Below are positions 53,164 through 60,218 of a DNA stretch of 64,000 bases, piece by piece. The notes beneath the pieces were generated by a model. The model saw only the letters and a program-made list of their open reading frames with translations. It was not told the DNA's origin and did no database searches. Origin of the DNA: Flavobacterium sp. LHD-80 (lineage in GTDB: Bacteria > Bacteroidota > Bacteroidia > Flavobacteriales > Flavobacteriaceae); assembly GCF_030929605.1 (NCBI RefSeq), contig NZ_JAVFVS010000011.1, forward strand, positions 248,001 to 312,000, given 5' to 3'. A program made the translations under genes and the position numbers. Numbering within the stretch: position 1 is the stretch's first letter; the number at the start of each line of letters is the position of its first letter.

Positions 53164-53238
53164 TCGGGGTGGCAGGATTCGAACCTGCGGCCTCCTGCTC
53201 CCAAAGCAGGCGCGATAACCGGGCTACGCTACACCCCG
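53164..53238 (-). tRNA. tRNA-Pro(TGG)
   Basis: On the minus strand the cloverleaf reads acceptor CGGGGTG / CACCCCG (53232-53238 and 53165-53171), anticodon stem CCTGC / GCAGG around loop TTTGGGA (anticodon TGG, proline), and T loop GTTCGAATC. The discriminator is A (53164); CCA is not encoded. It is divergent from trxB. Confidence 0.95.
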
Positions 53239-53383
53239 AAGATGTATTTGTTGTACTGCCCGTAAGCGGATGCAAAGATATAAATAAATTTGATTTGCAA
53301 AAGGAAAAAATGAAAATAAATAAAACTTATTTGAACATAGTTATTTCGGATTTATTTTCGTCTGTATTTTTTATAATAAAGTT

Positions 53384-53391
53384 TACATTTG
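53384..53391 (+). promoter_or_regulatory. -7 element of trxB
   Basis: TACATTTG is a perfect match, 24 bases before the preferred ATG at 53416; a -33 candidate TTCG lies 23 bases upstream. Confidence 0.5.
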
Positions 53392-53415
53392 CATCACAAA
53401 AAAACTATACACATT

Positions 53416-54363
53416 ATGTCAGATACAATAGAAAAAATTAAATGCCTTATTATAGGTTCTGGTCCTGCAGGTTATACTGCAGCTATTTATGCAGCCAGAG
53501 CAAATATGAATCCGGTTTTATACCAAGGAATGCAGCCTGGCGGTCAATTGACTACAACTAATGAAGTAGAGAATTTTCCAGGTTATGTTGATGGTGTTAC
53601 TGGACCAGAAATGATGATTCAGTTACAAGAACAAGCAAAACGTTTTGGTGCTGATATTCGTGATGGCTGGGCTACAAAAGTTGATTTTTCAGGAGATATT
53701 CATAAAGTTTGGATTAACGATTCAATCGAATTACACTGTGAAACTGTTATTATTTCAACAGGAGCATCGGCTAAATATTTAGGATTGCCATCAGAACAAC
53801 ATTATTTAAATATGGGTGGAGGAGTTTCTGCTTGTGCAGTTTGTGATGGTTTTTTCTACAGAAATCAAGAAGTTGTAATTGTTGGAGCAGGAGATTCTGC
53901 TTGTGAAGAAGCACATTACTTATCTAAACTTTGTAAAAAAGTTACGATGTTAGTAAGAAGCGAAAAATTCAGAGCGTCAAAAATCATGGAAGAACGCGTT
54001 CGCAAAACAGAGAATATCGAAATTTTAATGAATCACGATACTGTTGAAGTTCTTGGAGATAATAATGTAGTGCATGCAATTAAGGCATTAAACAAAACTA
54101 CTGGAGAAGTTATCGAAATTCCAGCAACTGGTTTCTTCGTGGCAATTGGTCACAAACCAAACACCGATATTTTTAAAGATTACATCACGCTTGATGAAAC
54201 AGGATATATTATAAATACTCCAGGAACATCAAAAACAAATGTTGATGGAGTTTTCGTAGCCGGAGATGCTGCAGATCACGTTTACCGTCAAGCAATTACT
54301 GCTGCAGGTACAGGATGTATGGCTGCGCTTGATGCTGAAAGATATTTAGCTTCTAAGGAATAA
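53416..54363 (+). CDS. trxB: thioredoxin-disulfide reductase TrxB
   Basis: From the ATG at 53416 the product is 315 residues (an ATG at 53389 adds nine but overlaps the promoter). It has the FAD motif G-S-G-P-A-G-Y-T-A-A, the redox-active C-A-V-C-D-G-F (CxxC), the NADPH motif G-A-G-D-S-A-C-E-E-A, and the C-terminal G-D-A-A-D. It reduces thioredoxin with NADPH. Monocistronic, followed by a terminator. Confidence 0.97.
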   Translation: MSDTIEKIKCLIIGSGPAGYTAAIYAARANMNPVLYQGMQPGGQLTTTNEVENFPGYVDGVTGPEMMIQLQEQAKRFGADIRDGWATKVDFSGDIHKVWINDSIELHCETVIISTGASAKYLGLPSEQHYLNMGGGVSACAVCDGFFYRNQEVVIVGAGDSACEEAHYLSKLCKKVTMLVRSEKFRASKIMEERVRKTENIEILMNHDTVEVLGDNNVVHAIKALNKTTGEVIEIPATGFFVAIGHKPNTDIFKDYITLDETGYIINTPGTSKTNVDGVFVAGDAADHVYRQAITAAGTGCMAALDAERYLASKE

Positions 54364-54365
54364 GT

Positions 54366-54516
54366 TAAAAAGTTTCAGGTTTCATGTTTCAAGTTGTTGG
54401 AACACTTAAAACTTTGTCATAAAAAAATCCCAATCTAATTTAGATTGGGATTTTTTAGTTTTAAATATTGATGTTTTTTATTCCAACTTGAAGCTTGAAA
54501 CAAGAAAAACTTGAAA
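54366..54516. repeat. GTTTCA-type inverted repeat enclosing a terminator
   Basis: GTTTCAGGTTTCATGTTTCA on the left and TTGAAGCTTGAAAC / AACTTGAAAC on the right, with the trxB terminator between. Confidence 0.75.
54422..54457. terminator. bidirectional terminator after trxB
   Basis: Stem AAAAATCCCAATCTA / TAGATTGGGATTTTT with a short loop and A/T runs, between convergent trxB and head-GIN genes. Confidence 0.85.
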
Positions 54517-54521
54517 CAAAA

Positions 54522-55355
54522 TTATTTAATCTTCTTAATCAACTTAGCTTCTTCAGAAAAACGTGTTAATTGAATAGTCGGGTTTCCAAATAAAGAAAGT
54601 TCTGCTTTGTCTCCAACAGCGATTGAAATAGCAGTTTCAGCTAGAATACTGCCAACAGAATAACTTTCGGCAGTAACATTCGCATCTTTTAAAGTGAATT
54701 TTGTTCCGGTGAAAACTGAATTGTTGTCTAAACGAATGGTTGCTTTTTCAGCAATTCCTTCAATTGCAGCATTTGATTTTTGGTACAAATCACAATTGAA
54801 TTTGATTGCCGAAACTAATGATTTCAATCCTGCATATTTGCTTAATTGAATCGTCGCTTCGTCTGCTTTTAGGTTTATTTCCGATTTAGATTTGTCGTCA
54901 GCAACTAAACCGAATTTTTTTGCATTTACATTTAAATATAGTTTTGAAAAATCAACGCTGTTAAAAGTAATATCGTCTAATTTAAGTTCTTGAATTGCGT
55001 AAATAACAGCTTCGTTTTTAGCAATAACTTTGTTCAAAGTTCCTGTGTAAGTCACACGAACAGAGAGTTTTTTGAAAATTGTGCTTTCTTTTGAAGTATA
55101 TAAACGAAGCGTTCTATCTCTTAAATCCATTGCAACAATATCATGAAGATTATCATCGGCTTCAATTTTAATTTCGTTTTTTTCGCCACGCTCCAAGTAA
55201 ACTTCTAAATTGTCATCTACTTCAAGCCCGTCAAAACTTCCAACTTCTTTTATTGATGTTGTAACGATTTTAGTTCCTTTGATTTTTTCTCTTCTTTGTG
55301 CAAAAGTTAATGTAGTGACTAATAGCAACAGAATCAGGGCAGTATTTTTTTTCAT
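54522..55355 (-). CDS. secreted head-GIN (DUF2807) protein
   Basis: From the ATG at 55355 the product is 277 residues (an upstream ATG at 55394 precedes the signal peptide by 13 residues). It has a signal peptide (1-20, T-F-A-Q), then a DUF2807 putative auto-transporter adhesin/head-GIN beta-helix (for example G-L-E-V-D-D-N-L-E-V-Y-L-E-R-G). No catalytic residues are evident. It is the last gene of the PadR/PspC operon. Such proteins are thought to act at the envelope; role unknown. Confidence 0.85.
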   Translation of the reverse strand: MKKNTALILLLLVTTLTFAQRREKIKGTKIVTTSIKEVGSFDGLEVDDNLEVYLERGEKNEIKIEADDNLHDIVAMDLRDRTLRLYTSKESTIFKKLSVRVTYTGTLNKVIAKNEAVIYAIQELKLDDITFNSVDFSKLYLNVNAKKFGLVADDKSKSEINLKADEATIQLSKYAGLKSLVSAIKFNCDLYQKSNAAIEGIAEKATIRLDNNSVFTGTKFTLKDANVTAESYSVGSILAETAISIAVGDKAELSLFGNPTIQLTRFSEEAKLIKKIK

Positions 55356-55441
55356 TAATTCTTGATTTGATTTTGACAAATATAAAAAAATCATCCACTT
55401 TTGATGAATGATTTCTTTTATATTTAGCAGATAAATGTTAA

Positions 55442-56176
55442 TTATCCCTGACTGATAGTTCCTCCAGAATTTGAAGATTTTTCAACAGTCTTTGGAGTTG
55501 AATCGTAGTTAATGCTTCCTCCGCTAGATGCTTCTGCTTTCAAGCTTACAATTGGGTGAACATTTACGCTTCCTCCGCTTGATGCTTCTGCATGAACTTC
55601 GTTTGCTAATAATTTTTCTGCATTGATATTAGAACCGCTTGAAGCCGAAGTTTTTATTTTCAAAGCTTTACCTTCTACAGATATTGTACTTCCGCTTCCA
55701 GAATCAGCAGTAATATTGTCAGATTCTACATTTACAGTCATTGTTGCAGCGCTAGATGTTTCCAAGTCAATATCTTGTGACTGAATTACATTTTTGCTTT
55801 GAACAGATGCTGCACTCGAAGCTTCAATTTTATCAATAACAGGCATTTTTACCGTAACTTTTTTAGTAGTAACATTTTTGAAAGAACTGAATTTACAGCT
55901 AATTACAAGTGTTCCGTTTTCAACTTTTGTGATGATTTCTTTTTGTAAATTATCATCAGCTTCAACAACTATTTCTGTTGAATCAGACTGTACGATTACT
56001 AAATCAATCGCGTTGCTTACAGATACTTTTTTGAAATCTCCCTGAACAATTCTTTTTTCAGTTGTTACATTTCCGCTTCCTTCAACTGCATTCAAATTAA
56101 AGTTGCAAGAGGCAAACAATAACGCGGTAACAGTTGCAATAATAAATTTTGTAATATGAATGATTATTTTGATCAT
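55442..56176 (-). CDS. head-GIN (DUF2807) lipoprotein
   Basis: The 244-residue product has a lipobox-type signal (L-F-A-S-C at about 20-24), so it is likely a lipoprotein. The DUF2807 domain holds repeats of S-A-S-S-G-G-S type strands (S-A-A-S-V-Q, S-S-A-A-T-M, A-S-S-G-G-S-V, A-S-S-G-G-S-I). It is 11 bases after the PspC gene and a paralogue of the gene at 54522, 86 bases away. Function unknown. Confidence 0.87.
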   Translation of the reverse strand: MIKIIIHITKFIIATVTALLFASCNFNLNAVEGSGNVTTEKRIVQGDFKKVSVSNAIDLVIVQSDSTEIVVEADDNLQKEIITKVENGTLVISCKFSSFKNVTTKKVTVKMPVIDKIEASSAASVQSKNVIQSQDIDLETSSAATMTVNVESDNITADSGSGSTISVEGKALKIKTSASSGSNINAEKLLANEVHAEASSGGSVNVHPIVSLKAEASSGGSINYDSTPKTVEKSSNSGGTISQG

Positions 56177-56187
56177 GGCTTTAGTTA

Positions 56188-57918
56188 TTAGTTGATTTTA
56201 ATTATAACTCCGTTTTTATCAGTGGTTAACTTTCCTTTGGTTTTTTTCCCGTTTAAAACTTCTTTTCCGTTAATTTTAATCGAAACTTCCTTTACAGTGT
56301 CATTTTCAATAATAGTATCTTCACTATTATAATCTCCATCATTATACTCGTTCTCTTCTGCAGGGCAGTTTAAACATTTTATTTTTGAACCTTCAACTTT
56401 GTAATTGTAATCACCGCTGAAGTGCAAGTTGAAAAAATCATTCTCAGAATCGTCGTAATCTTGTACTGAAGAATCTGGTTTAAATAATTGCCCTTCCGGC
56501 AAGTACAAATATACATCAACTTCTTGTCCTCTGAATTTATTTTTTACATCTGTCAGAAAATAATTATCTAAAATTAAATGATTTCCGCTAATTTGAATTC
56601 CGTAATTGATTTTTTCGGCTCTTTTCTTTGCACTTGAAAACGAATTTCCTCTGGCGCTTTTTTCGATTTGTAAGTAAGCAGAAGCATTATCAGTGCGTAG
56701 GACATGCAAACGAACATCATTTGAATAAATCAGGTTGTTGTTTGCTGAATCTTGTACAAATGTAAATTCATGATGATGATCTAAATCTTTAGCATAATAA
56801 TCGTTGTATCTGAATTTTACAAAAAGAGTATCTTTTGGTGTAATGTTAAGTGTTTTTTTCTCAACAGTTTTGTTATCATAAGATATTTCAGTTGCTTGTT
56901 TGATTCCGATGCTGATTACAATTGCAATTGCGATAATCCAGATGGCAAGCAAAGTATATTTTGTAATATTTCCGATTGATTTTAAGTTGGGAGATAACAA
57001 TTTAAATCCTAACAAAGTCAAGAAGAAAAATGGAATTCCAACTGCAAAAAGCATCAATAAACCGAAAGACCAAATAGGATAGTCTGTAAAGTTTCCTGCT
57101 TCAACAAAGTTTTGCCAAGGGAAATCAATAAAAACATTTGTTCCTAAAGTGAATACTCCAATTAACAATAATATTAGAGTAGAGATTCCTGCCATGATTA
57201 GAATTACACCTAAAAATTTAGCGAAGATTTTAAAAACCGTCATGACAAAGTCTCCAAATGAACTACTTATTCTCTCAGCTCCCGACTTTACCTGGTTTCC
57301 CATTTTGTCATAATCTGCATTTTTGAATTTATCAGATAATGAATCAATTTCTTCACGAACTTTTTTTTCAATGTTTGAAATCGTTACAGGTTCGCCTGTC
57401 ATTTCTAGTTTCTCTGAAGTTGTTACCGCTTCAGGAGTTACAATCCAAAGTACGAAATAAGCTAAAATTCCAGTTCCAAAACCAGCAAAAACAAATATTA
57501 AGAATATGATTTTGATCCAAACAGCATCAATTCCAAAATAATGCCCTAAACCAGTTGCAACACCACCAATCATACCTTTTTCTTTGTCACGGTATAATTT
57601 TTTATGCTGTCTTGTGCCGTAATTGTTGAAAGATTGATTTTGGCTTTCTTCGTCTTCAATTCGGTAATCTTCTGGTTGTCCCATCACCGCAATCACTTCG
57701 TCAACGTCTTTTAAGCCAACAACATGTTTCTCGCTTTTTTGTTTTTCTGTTAATAATTCAGAAACGCGCATTTCGATATCTTTAATAATTTCATCTTGTC
57801 CAGATGAGTTGTTAAGTGATCGTTTTATAGCGTCAAAATAGCGTGTCAATTTTAAATATGCATCTTCATCGATGTGAAAAAACATACCGCCTAAGTTAAT
57901 ATTTACTGTTTTGTTCAT
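56188..57918 (-). CDS. PspC-domain membrane protein
   Basis: The 576-residue protein has an N-terminal cytoplasmic segment (1-100, with N-L-G-G-M-F-F-H-I-D-E-D-A-Y), a PspC domain (about 108-165; K-L-Y-R-D-K-E-K-G-M-I-G-G-V-A-T-G-L-G-H-Y-F-G-I-D and two hydrophobic segments), then several further membrane helices (about 235-350) and an extracytoplasmic C-terminal domain. This PspC/DUF2807-tail combination is common in Bacteroidota and is linked by analogy to envelope stress. It is 3 bases after the PadR gene stop, clearly one operon. Confidence 0.9.
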   Translation of the reverse strand: MNKTVNINLGGMFFHIDEDAYLKLTRYFDAIKRSLNNSSGQDEIIKDIEMRVSELLTEKQKSEKHVVGLKDVDEVIAVMGQPEDYRIEDEESQNQSFNNYGTRQHKKLYRDKEKGMIGGVATGLGHYFGIDAVWIKIIFLIFVFAGFGTGILAYFVLWIVTPEAVTTSEKLEMTGEPVTISNIEKKVREEIDSLSDKFKNADYDKMGNQVKSGAERISSSFGDFVMTVFKIFAKFLGVILIMAGISTLILLLIGVFTLGTNVFIDFPWQNFVEAGNFTDYPIWSFGLLMLFAVGIPFFFLTLLGFKLLSPNLKSIGNITKYTLLAIWIIAIAIVISIGIKQATEISYDNKTVEKKTLNITPKDTLFVKFRYNDYYAKDLDHHHEFTFVQDSANNNLIYSNDVRLHVLRTDNASAYLQIEKSARGNSFSSAKKRAEKINYGIQISGNHLILDNYFLTDVKNKFRGQEVDVYLYLPEGQLFKPDSSVQDYDDSENDFFNLHFSGDYNYKVEGSKIKCLNCPAEENEYNDGDYNSEDTIIENDTVKEVSIKINGKEVLNGKKTKGKLTTDKNGVIIKIN

Positions 57919-57921
57919 GAC

Positions 57922-58254
57922 TTATTGATTTTGATTGGTGATTAGTTTTACGGCGTCAGATAATTCTGTCCATGTGCCGCTAAGTTCGTTTAAAAAAGTT
58001 TGTCCTATCTCGGTTAATCCATAATATTTTCGTGGTGGACCTGAGGTCGATTCTTCCCAGCGATAATTTAGCAAACCGTCATTTTTCAGCCTGGTCAAGA
58101 GCGGATAAACTGTGCCCTCAACAACTAATAATTTTGCGTTTTTTAAAGTGTCTAATATTTCAGATGTATATGCGTCTTTTTCTTTTAATACTGATAAGAT
58201 GCAAAACTCAAGAACACCTTTGCGCATCTGTGCTTTTGTGTTTTCAATGTTCAT
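57922..58254 (-). CDS. PadR-family transcriptional regulator
   Basis: This 110-residue winged-helix protein has the PadR hallmarks: Q-M-R-K-G-V-L-E-F-C-I-L-S-V-L-K, E-G-T-V-Y-P-L-L-T-R-L-K-N-D-G-L-L, and S-G-P-P-R-K-Y-Y-G-L-T-E-I-G. It likely represses its own operon with PspC and the head-GIN proteins in response to an unknown signal. The PspC gene starts 3 bases after its stop. Confidence 0.93.
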   Translation of the reverse strand: MNIENTKAQMRKGVLEFCILSVLKEKDAYTSEILDTLKNAKLLVVEGTVYPLLTRLKNDGLLNYRWEESTSGPPRKYYGLTEIGQTFLNELSGTWTELSDAVKLITNQNQ

Positions 58255-58339
58255 AATTTCATTTTGTTTTTTTTAGATTGAACAATTCGTTTTTTGATTG
58301 ATGATGATTGATTGATGATTGATTGTGTCTATAATCTTT

Positions 58340-58375
58340 TAACCCTTTTGTGTCACACTGAGCGGAGTCGAAGTG
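58340..58375. repeat. GTCACACTGAGCGGAGTCGA word between PadR and DUF4870 genes
   Basis: TGTCACACTGAGCGGAGTCG is a short GC-rich word that I recall as frequent in Flavobacterium intergenic regions. Only one copy is seen here. Just left of it are TTGATTGATGA tandem words (58291-58326). Confidence 0.5.
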
Positions 58376-58855
58376 TTACTTTATAAAAGGAATCGTTAAC
58401 GGATATTTGTATAATTCGCCGTTTGAAGCTTTTATTGAAGCATAAATCACTAAAAAGAATTCAATAAATTTTAAAACTCCAAAAAGTAAAACAGCTGTTG
58501 CACCAATACTTAATAAACCAATGTTTCCTTGAAAATTGAAATTTCTGATATAGAAATCGTCGTGATTAAAAACGGCTTCCATTGGAATATTTTGTAAAAC
58601 TACCGATACGAAAATTGGAATAGCAATTAAGGCCAAAACCAAAGTGTAAAGCAGTAAACTCAATTGAAAATTCAATGTCTGTTTTCCGTGGTGATTTACA
58701 AATTCTGATTTGTCTTTGTAGCTCGACCAGATAATGATCGGGAAAATATAATTCCCAAACGGAATAATGTACTGGCTTAAAGTACTTAAATGTGTGAACG
58801 TTGCAGTGTTTCTTTCTGATGTTGTTTCCATGATGAGTGTTGTTGTTGTTTCCAT
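58376..58855 (-). CDS. DUF4870-like membrane protein
   Basis: The 159-residue product has a Thr-rich N terminus, then Q-Y-I-I-P-F-G-N-Y-I-F-P-I-I-I-W and F-V-N-H-H-G-K-Q-T-L-N-F-Q-L-S, the DUF4870 pattern, with three or four hydrophobic segments. Function unknown. A second in-frame ATG (58831) would shorten it by eight residues. It lies 121 bases upstream of padR on the same strand and has a perfect -7 element TATATTTG on the minus strand at 58884-58891. Confidence 0.87.
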   Translation of the reverse strand: METTTTLIMETTSERNTATFTHLSTLSQYIIPFGNYIFPIIIWSSYKDKSEFVNHHGKQTLNFQLSLLLYTLVLALIAIPIFVSVVLQNIPMEAVFNHDDFYIRNFNFQGNIGLLSIGATAVLLFGVLKFIEFFLVIYASIKASNGELYKYPLTIPFIK

Positions 58856-58883
58856 GATTAAAAGTATATAGTAATTTCTTATG

Positions 58884-58891
58884 CAAATATA
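58884..58891 (-). promoter_or_regulatory. -7 element of the DUF4870 gene
   Basis: TATATTTG on the minus strand, 28 bases before the ATG; the -33 element is not clear. Confidence 0.45.
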
Positions 58892-59085
58892 TGGCTAAAA
58901 GACAGTATCTTGTTTTGCATAGTACCAAATATTAACAAAACATTAACAAAGTTGAAATTTAAATATGTGCTTTAATTCACCGAAAACCATTCGCAATGCT
59001 TTGTTTTATTGAGGTTTAAGGAAAGTACAGTGAATTTATTGTGCGCGCATAGTTTTTTTGTATTTTTACTAAAAAAATATATCAC

Positions 59086-59538
59086 ATGGCAGTTTCAGTT
59101 TCCAAACTCAATAAATTTGTATTGTTCAAATTACCATCAGCATACTTTTGCGGTGTTCGTGTAAAAGCTATCGATAAAGACAGTTGTATTGTTTCTGTCA
59201 AACATCGTTGGATAAATCAGAATCCGTTTAATTCTATGTATTTTGCCGTGCAAGCTATGGCAGCGGAGCTTACAACTGGAGCTTTGGTTATTTCTCAGAT
59301 TCAGGAAAGCGGTCGAAAAATCTCAATGCTGGTAGCAAACAACAAAGGAAACTTTACTAAAAAAGCAACTGGCAGAATTACTTTTGTCTGCAATGATGGG
59401 CATTTAATTGCCGAAGCCATTCAAAGAACAATAGAAACTGGTGAAGGGCAAACTTTCTGGATGAAATCTATTGGAACAAATGAAGAAGGAGTCCAAGTCT
59501 CAGAAATGGATTTTGAATGGAGCGTTAGATTGAAATAG
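59086..59538 (+). CDS. DUF4442 hotdog-fold protein
   Basis: The 150-residue product fits the DUF4442/hotdog thioesterase-like family: N-terminal F-K-L-P-S-A-Y-F-C-G-V-R-V-K, K-H-R-W-I-N-Q-N-P-F-N-S-M-Y-F-A-V-Q-A-M-A-A-E-L-T-T-G, and the closing W-M-K-S. It may act on acyl thioesters; no activity is established. Monocistronic; an inverted repeat and a bidirectional terminator follow. Confidence 0.87.
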   Translation: MAVSVSKLNKFVLFKLPSAYFCGVRVKAIDKDSCIVSVKHRWINQNPFNSMYFAVQAMAAELTTGALVISQIQESGRKISMLVANNKGNFTKKATGRITFVCNDGHLIAEAIQRTIETGEGQTFWMKSIGTNEEGVQVSEMDFEWSVRLK

Positions 59539-59578
59539 TTTTATTACCACAAATTCACGAATAAAGTTTTTTAAGAAT

Positions 59579-59607
59579 TTTGTCAAAGTTTAAGACTTTG
59601 ACAAAGT
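59579..59607. repeat. TTTGTCAAAG/CTTTGACAAA palindrome
   Basis: Repeat of the inner palindrome type at 31819, with loop TTTAAG. It lies after the DUF4442 stop. Confidence 0.6.
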
Positions 59608-59614
59608 TTCGCAA

Positions 59615-59665
59615 CCATAAAAAAAGACCTCAAAGAGTTTCTAACTTTTTGAGGTCTTTTTATGG
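59615..59665. terminator. bidirectional terminator
   Basis: Long stem AAAAAAAGACCTCAAA / TTTGAGGTCTTTTTATGG with a 13-base loop and runs on both sides; serves the DUF4442 gene and the small Cys/Lys peptide gene. Confidence 0.8.
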
Positions 59666-59679
59666 TATGGAATTTCATT

Positions 59680-59835
59680 TTATTTTTTAACGCAACAAGA
59701 TTTTTTGTCTTTTTTGTCTGTTGTTTTTTTACAGCAAGATTCTTTTTTTGCTTTTTCTTTTTTAGGTGCAGAATCTTGAGCATTTACGCCAATTGTAAAT
59801 AAAGCAACGGTAATAATTGTAACTACTTTTGTCAT
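59680..59835 (-). CDS. 51-residue secreted Cys/Lys-rich peptide
   Basis: This is a short ORF of 51 codons with ATG at 59835. It has a signal peptide of 20 residues (M-T-K-V-V-T-I-I-T-V...V-N-A-Q), then a 31-residue mature part with about 15 Lys and two Cys pairs (E-S-C-C-K-K and K-S-C-C-V-K-K). The -7 element TATATTTG is at 59880-59887 on the minus strand, and a strong terminator follows, so it looks like a real transcript. The Cys pairs suggest metal or redox binding. It lies 384 bases from the copper oxidase gene. No homologue is known to me. Confidence 0.7.
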   Translation of the reverse strand: MTKVVTIITVALFTIGVNAQDSAPKKEKAKKESCCKKTTDKKDKKSCCVKK

Positions 59836-59879
59836 TTTGATTTAATTTATTTTTTGTTAGAGAATTGTAATTGGTGAAT

Positions 59880-59887
59880 CAAATATA
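59880..59887 (-). promoter_or_regulatory. -7 element of the small Cys/Lys peptide gene
   Basis: TATATTTG on the minus strand, 44 bases before the ATG at 59835; -33 element unclear. Confidence 0.45.
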
Positions 59888-60070
59888 GTAACATTTCTTA
59901 AGGTTGATTCTTACAATTTAGTTAATGTTTTGATAATAATATGTGAGTGAAAATTAAGCAATCCAGCCATCTTCTATTTTATCAACAGCCCATTTGTTTT
60001 TACTTTTTAATATAAATTTGATACATGCACTCGCACATATCACTTCAATTAATTCCTTGCAGTTCATGCA

Positions 60071-60208
60071 GTCCCTAAGGGACAATTTTAAATGCGGTCT
60101 ATTTTTTCTACCAATATTTTATCTCTACAAGATATCTTCTTCAGATACTCCGCTAGGAGTATAATATTGGTAGAAAAAGAAATGAACATTCCATTGTCCC
60201 ATAGGGAC
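60071..60208. repeat. GTCCC-ended structured repeat, intact copy
   Basis: The ends are GTCCCTAAGGGAC and GTCCCATAGGGAC. Inside, TTTTTCTACCAATATT pairs with AATATTGGTAGAAAAA around the hairpin ACTCCGCTAGGAGT. The 138-bp element could form one long stem-loop. It is related to 8060-8284. Confidence 0.8.
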
Positions 60209-60218
60209 TACACTTATT

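Larger units (their letters stand above)
59836..60218. other. 383-bp gene-free region
   Basis: It contains the promoter of the small peptide at its left and an intact structured repeat at 60071-60208. No ORF worth reporting. Confidence 0.6.

Noticed and set aside
53148..53441. 97-codon plus-strand ORF across the tRNA
   Set aside because: It reads the antisense of tRNA-Pro(TGG); the G-F-E-P-A-A-like product is a well-known false ORF over tRNA genes.
58291..58326. TTGATTGATGA tandem words, CRISPR-like at first sight
   Set aside because: The units are only 4-11 bases, with no spacers and no cas genes.
59583..59783. 66-codon minus-strand ORF rich in Lys
   Set aside because: It is another frame over the 51-residue Cys/Lys peptide gene and its terminator, which has a signal peptide, promoter and proper stop.
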